DNA of 64,000 nucleotides from Rhodobacteraceae bacterium XHP0102 (GTDB lineage: Bacteria > Pseudomonadota > Alphaproteobacteria > Rhodobacterales > Rhodobacteraceae). The stretch lies in the NCBI GenBank assembly GCA_025751475.1, contig JAOWLD010000003.1:310001-374000 (forward strand), written 5' to 3'. Shown in pieces: positions 62,152-64,000 of this stretch (the stretch's first letter is position 1; the number at the start of each line of letters is the position of its first letter). The position numbers were made by a program, and so were the translations under genes. Under the pieces are notes generated by a model. That model searched no databases and was not told the origin of the DNA. It saw only the letters and a program-made list of their open reading frames with translations.

Positions 62152-62999
62152 GCAGGCGGTATCGTGATCTCTATGCCGCTGCGCGCGCGCGGTTGGCCAC
62201 GCGCCTGCCCGAAGCAGAAGCCGCGCGCGATGCACGGCTTTTGTTGGCCCATGCGGCGGGTTTGTCTGGGGCGACCCTGTCGGTGCGGCTGAATGATCTG
62301 GCCGAGGCGGGTCTGGTCACGCGCTATGATGCGCTGATTGCGGCACGGCTGATGGGGCAATCTGTGCCGCATATCATCGGGGTCAGCGAGTTTATGGGGC
62401 GCTCCTTTGCCGTGGGGGCAGGGGATTTGGCCCCGCGCCCTGACACGGAAACCTTGGTGGAAGCGGCGCTTGCGCATCCCTTTTCGCGCTTCCTTGACCT
62501 TGGCACGGGCACAGGCGTGATTGCGATCAGCCTGCTTGCCGCCCGAACGCAGGCGCAGGGTGTTGCAACAGATGTGGACGAGGCCGCATTGGCCCGTGCG
62601 CGCCAAAATGCACAAGCCCATGGTGTGGCGGGGCGCTTACAGTTTCATGCAGGAGATTGGTTCGCGGCCCTGCCCGATGGGGCGGGGCGCTTTGATCTGA
62701 TCCTATCCAATCCGCCCTATATCGACCGTCTCACCTACGAGACGCTGCCACCTGAGCTGCGCCGCTATGAGCGTGCAGCGGCCCTCACCGATGGGGGCGA
62801 TGGTCTGGCGGCCTATCGTGCGATTGCAAAGGGCGCGCCTGATTATCTTACCCCAAGGGGGCTTGTGATGGTCGAAATCGGGTATGACCAAGGCCATACC
62901 GTGCCCGCAGTCTTTGCTGAAGCGGGCTATGACGATATCCGCTTGATCCATGATCTGGCTGAAAAACCGCGCGTGGTTGTCGCGCAAACCCCGCAATAA
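62148..62999 (+). CDS. prmC: Release factor glutamine methyltransferase
   Basis: A 283-residue SAM-dependent methyltransferase acting on the GGQ glutamine of release factors. SAM motif [13 protein letters not shown] near 119 and catalytic NPPY in LSNPPYID near 187. The start codon is GTG, overlapping the prfA stop, so substrate and modifier are made together. Confidence 0.94.
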   Translation: MSRRYRDLYAAARARLATRLPEAEAARDARLLLAHAAGLSGATLSVRLNDLAEAGLVTRYDALIAARLMGQSVPHIIGVSEFMGRSFAVGAGDLAPRPDTETLVEAALAHPFSRFLDLGTGTGVIAISLLAARTQAQGVATDVDEAALARARQNAQAHGVAGRLQFHAGDWFAALPDGAGRFDLILSNPPYIDRLTYETLPPELRRYERAAALTDGGDGLAAYRAIAKGAPDYLTPRGLVMVEIGYDQGHTVPAVFAEAGYDDIRLIHDLAEKPRVVVAQTPQ

Positions 63000-63256
63000 G
63001 CCGCGAAAATGCGTAGAATTTGCGCTATTGGATAACTTTCCGCTTGTCAGCGTCCCTCAGCCATGGCAAGCGATGACTACGGGAGAGGAATTTTTACACA
63101 TTCCCCCGACATAGCAGCCACGATAATCTGGACAGAAATTCTGGACAAAGGCACAGATTGCACAGGCTCATTCGTGGATTTTGGCACGGGATATAGGCTT
63201 TAGGCCGCCAGACCCCGCGCCTTTGGATGGCTTCAACACTGGACTATATAAGAACA

Positions 63257-63826
63257 ATGAGATCATCAAAGAACCGCTCGCGGTCAAAGGGCAATCGCAA
63301 CCGCTCTGTTGGAAATATCATCAATCGGGTATTTGACAGTTCTGGCCCCGAAGGCAAAGTGCGTGGCACGCCACAGCAAATTATTGATAAATATCAGCAG
63401 TTGGCGCGAGATGCGCAATTGAGCAATGATCGCGTGGCGGCAGAGAATTTTTTGCAGCATTCCGAACATTACACCCGCCTGTTGGGCGAAGCGCAGCGCG
63501 AAATGGATGCGCGCCGCGAGGAGCATCAAAACGGCAATGGCGGGCAAAATGGCCATAATGGCAATGATCGCCGCAGCTATGCAGCCGAAGATGAGGCCGA
63601 CATGGGCAGCACCGCCACGGCAGATGTGGCGCCACATGAGACGGATGGTTTGACCATCGCACCTGATGCTGACACCGATGCGCCAAGCAATCTGGTCGAA
63701 ACACCAGAAAGCAAACCCCGCGCGAAGCGCAACACCCGTGGCCCGCGCCGCCCGCGCAAGGCCGAGGATGCAGACAGCGACCCTGCCCCAATGGTTGCCG
63801 TGGCAAGCGATGCGCAGGACGAATAG
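63257..63826 (+). CDS. DUF4167 protein
   Basis: A 189-residue alphaproteobacterial protein of unknown function. A very basic N-terminus (MRSSKNRSRSKGNRNR) leads into the conserved core VFDSSGPEGKVRGTPQQI-- KYQQLARDAQLSNDRVAAENFLQHSEHY; the C-terminal half is low-complexity, acidic then basic. Probably an RNA- or ribosome-associated factor, by charge only. The start at 63257 is family-typical; an ATG ten codons earlier is rejected. The 257-bp gap 63000-63256 shows no gene, only AT-rich promoter-like sequence. Confidence 0.85.
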   Translation: MRSSKNRSRSKGNRNRSVGNIINRVFDSSGPEGKVRGTPQQIIDKYQQLARDAQLSNDRVAAENFLQHSEHYTRLLGEAQREMDARREEHQNGNGGQNGHNGNDRRSYAAEDEADMGSTATADVAPHETDGLTIAPDADTDAPSNLVETPESKPRAKRNTRGPRRPRKAEDADSDPAPMVAVASDAQDE

Positions 63827-63870
63827 GTCCAGGACGAATAGGTCATTGTGACCGATCGGCTTTGAATGTC

Positions 63871-63901
63871 ACCCCGCGCCGTCAATGGTGCGGGGTTTTT
63901 T
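63871..63901. terminator. Terminator after the DUF4167 gene
   Basis: ACCCCGCGCC at 63871-63880 pairs with GGTGCGGGGT at 63887-63896 (one G-T pair), followed by a T run of five or more. Also lies between the convergent partial gene at the right edge and this gene. Confidence 0.85.
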
Positions 63902-63908
63902 CATGCTG

Positions 63909-64000
63909 CTACTCCGCCGCCACCGCACGGGCCAAGGCGCAGAATCCTTCGAGACTGACTGTTTCTGCGCGATCTGTGGGGCGCAAGCCCGCAGCGATGA
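63909..64000 (-). CDS. rsmA: 3' end of 16S rRNA dimethyladenosine transferase (partial)
   Basis: Read leftward from the right edge, the last 29 codons before the TAG stop at 63909-63911 give a C-terminus ending RAETVSLEGFCALARAVAAE (preceded by IAAGLRPTD). This matches the C-terminal helical region of RsmA/KsgA (RAExL--E-F-xLA pattern), which dimethylates A1518/A1519 of 16S rRNA. The rest of the gene is outside the window. Confidence 0.75.
   Translation of the reverse strand, partial: IAAGLRPTDRAETVSLEGFCALARAVAAE

Overview
The window looks like chromosomal DNA of an alphaproteobacterium in the Rhodobacteraceae/Roseobacter group. The pointers are GC-rich coding sequence, an ALAS-type hemA, a gapR-like gene, a DUF4167 protein, a CcmABCDG cytochrome c maturation block, a CcrM/CtrA-type lineage gene set, and a full thiosulfate-oxidising Sox locus of the SoxCD-containing type. 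There is no phage, transposase, plasmid function or CRISPR array. Gene starts were moved to internal codons wherever Shine-Dalgarno sequence, signal peptides or ATGA/GTGA overlaps favoured them.

1-11.2 kb is housekeeping: purB, a DUF6314 gene, an aspartate aminotransferase, an XRE regulator, sdhE, an LdtR-like regulator, ccmABCDG on the minus strand and acnA diverging from it. 11.2-19.4 kb holds an AT-richer orphan membrane protein, a glycosyltransferase block (three GT25 and two tandem paralogous GT4 genes, then an isoprenylcysteine methyltransferase-like gene in overlapping operon order), a DUF1223 protein, an LpxL-type acyltransferase and a TIGR01244 phosphatase-like protein. 19.6-28.4 kb carries a DksA/TraR zinc-finger protein, gapR, tRNA-Thr(UGU), nagA with an amino-sugar kinase, a mosaic-looking autotransporter, an exported beta-carbonic anhydrase and a LysE exporter.

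28.5-44.2 kb is the sulfur-oxidation region. A minus-strand unit (soxS, soxR, a YeeE/YedE transporter, an exported metallo-beta-lactamase-fold protein) diverges from soxVW-soxXYZABCDEF. The plus-strand unit continues into a DUF302 gene that overlaps hemA, then a second YeeE/YedE transporter. The four cytochromes encoded here need seven hemes, so hemA in this position makes metabolic sense. TTGCATA-type half-sites recur in three sox intergenic gaps and are candidate SoxR operators.

44.2-47.3 kb is a proVWX-type betaine ABC transporter. 47.6-54.9 kb is a catabolic-looking divergent cluster around a LysR regulator: an aldehyde dehydrogenase, an M19 'dipeptidase' homologue that has lost several metal ligands, a 566-residue protein I do not recognise and a DUF3726 protein on one side; a malate/lactate-dehydrogenase-family (DpkA-like) oxidoreductase and YtoQ on the other, followed by a TauE/SafE transporter. 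This cluster is the best candidate in the window for an undescribed pathway. A 79-nt, highly structured inverted repeat and a perfect palindrome lie between TauE/SafE and an Asp/Glu-racemase/maleate-isomerase-family gene.

56.9-64 kb is oxidative-stress and housekeeping: katG diverging from oxyR, a cold-shock protein, a DUF1499 protein, prfA-prmC, a DUF4167 protein, and the 3' end of what is probably rsmA running off the right edge.
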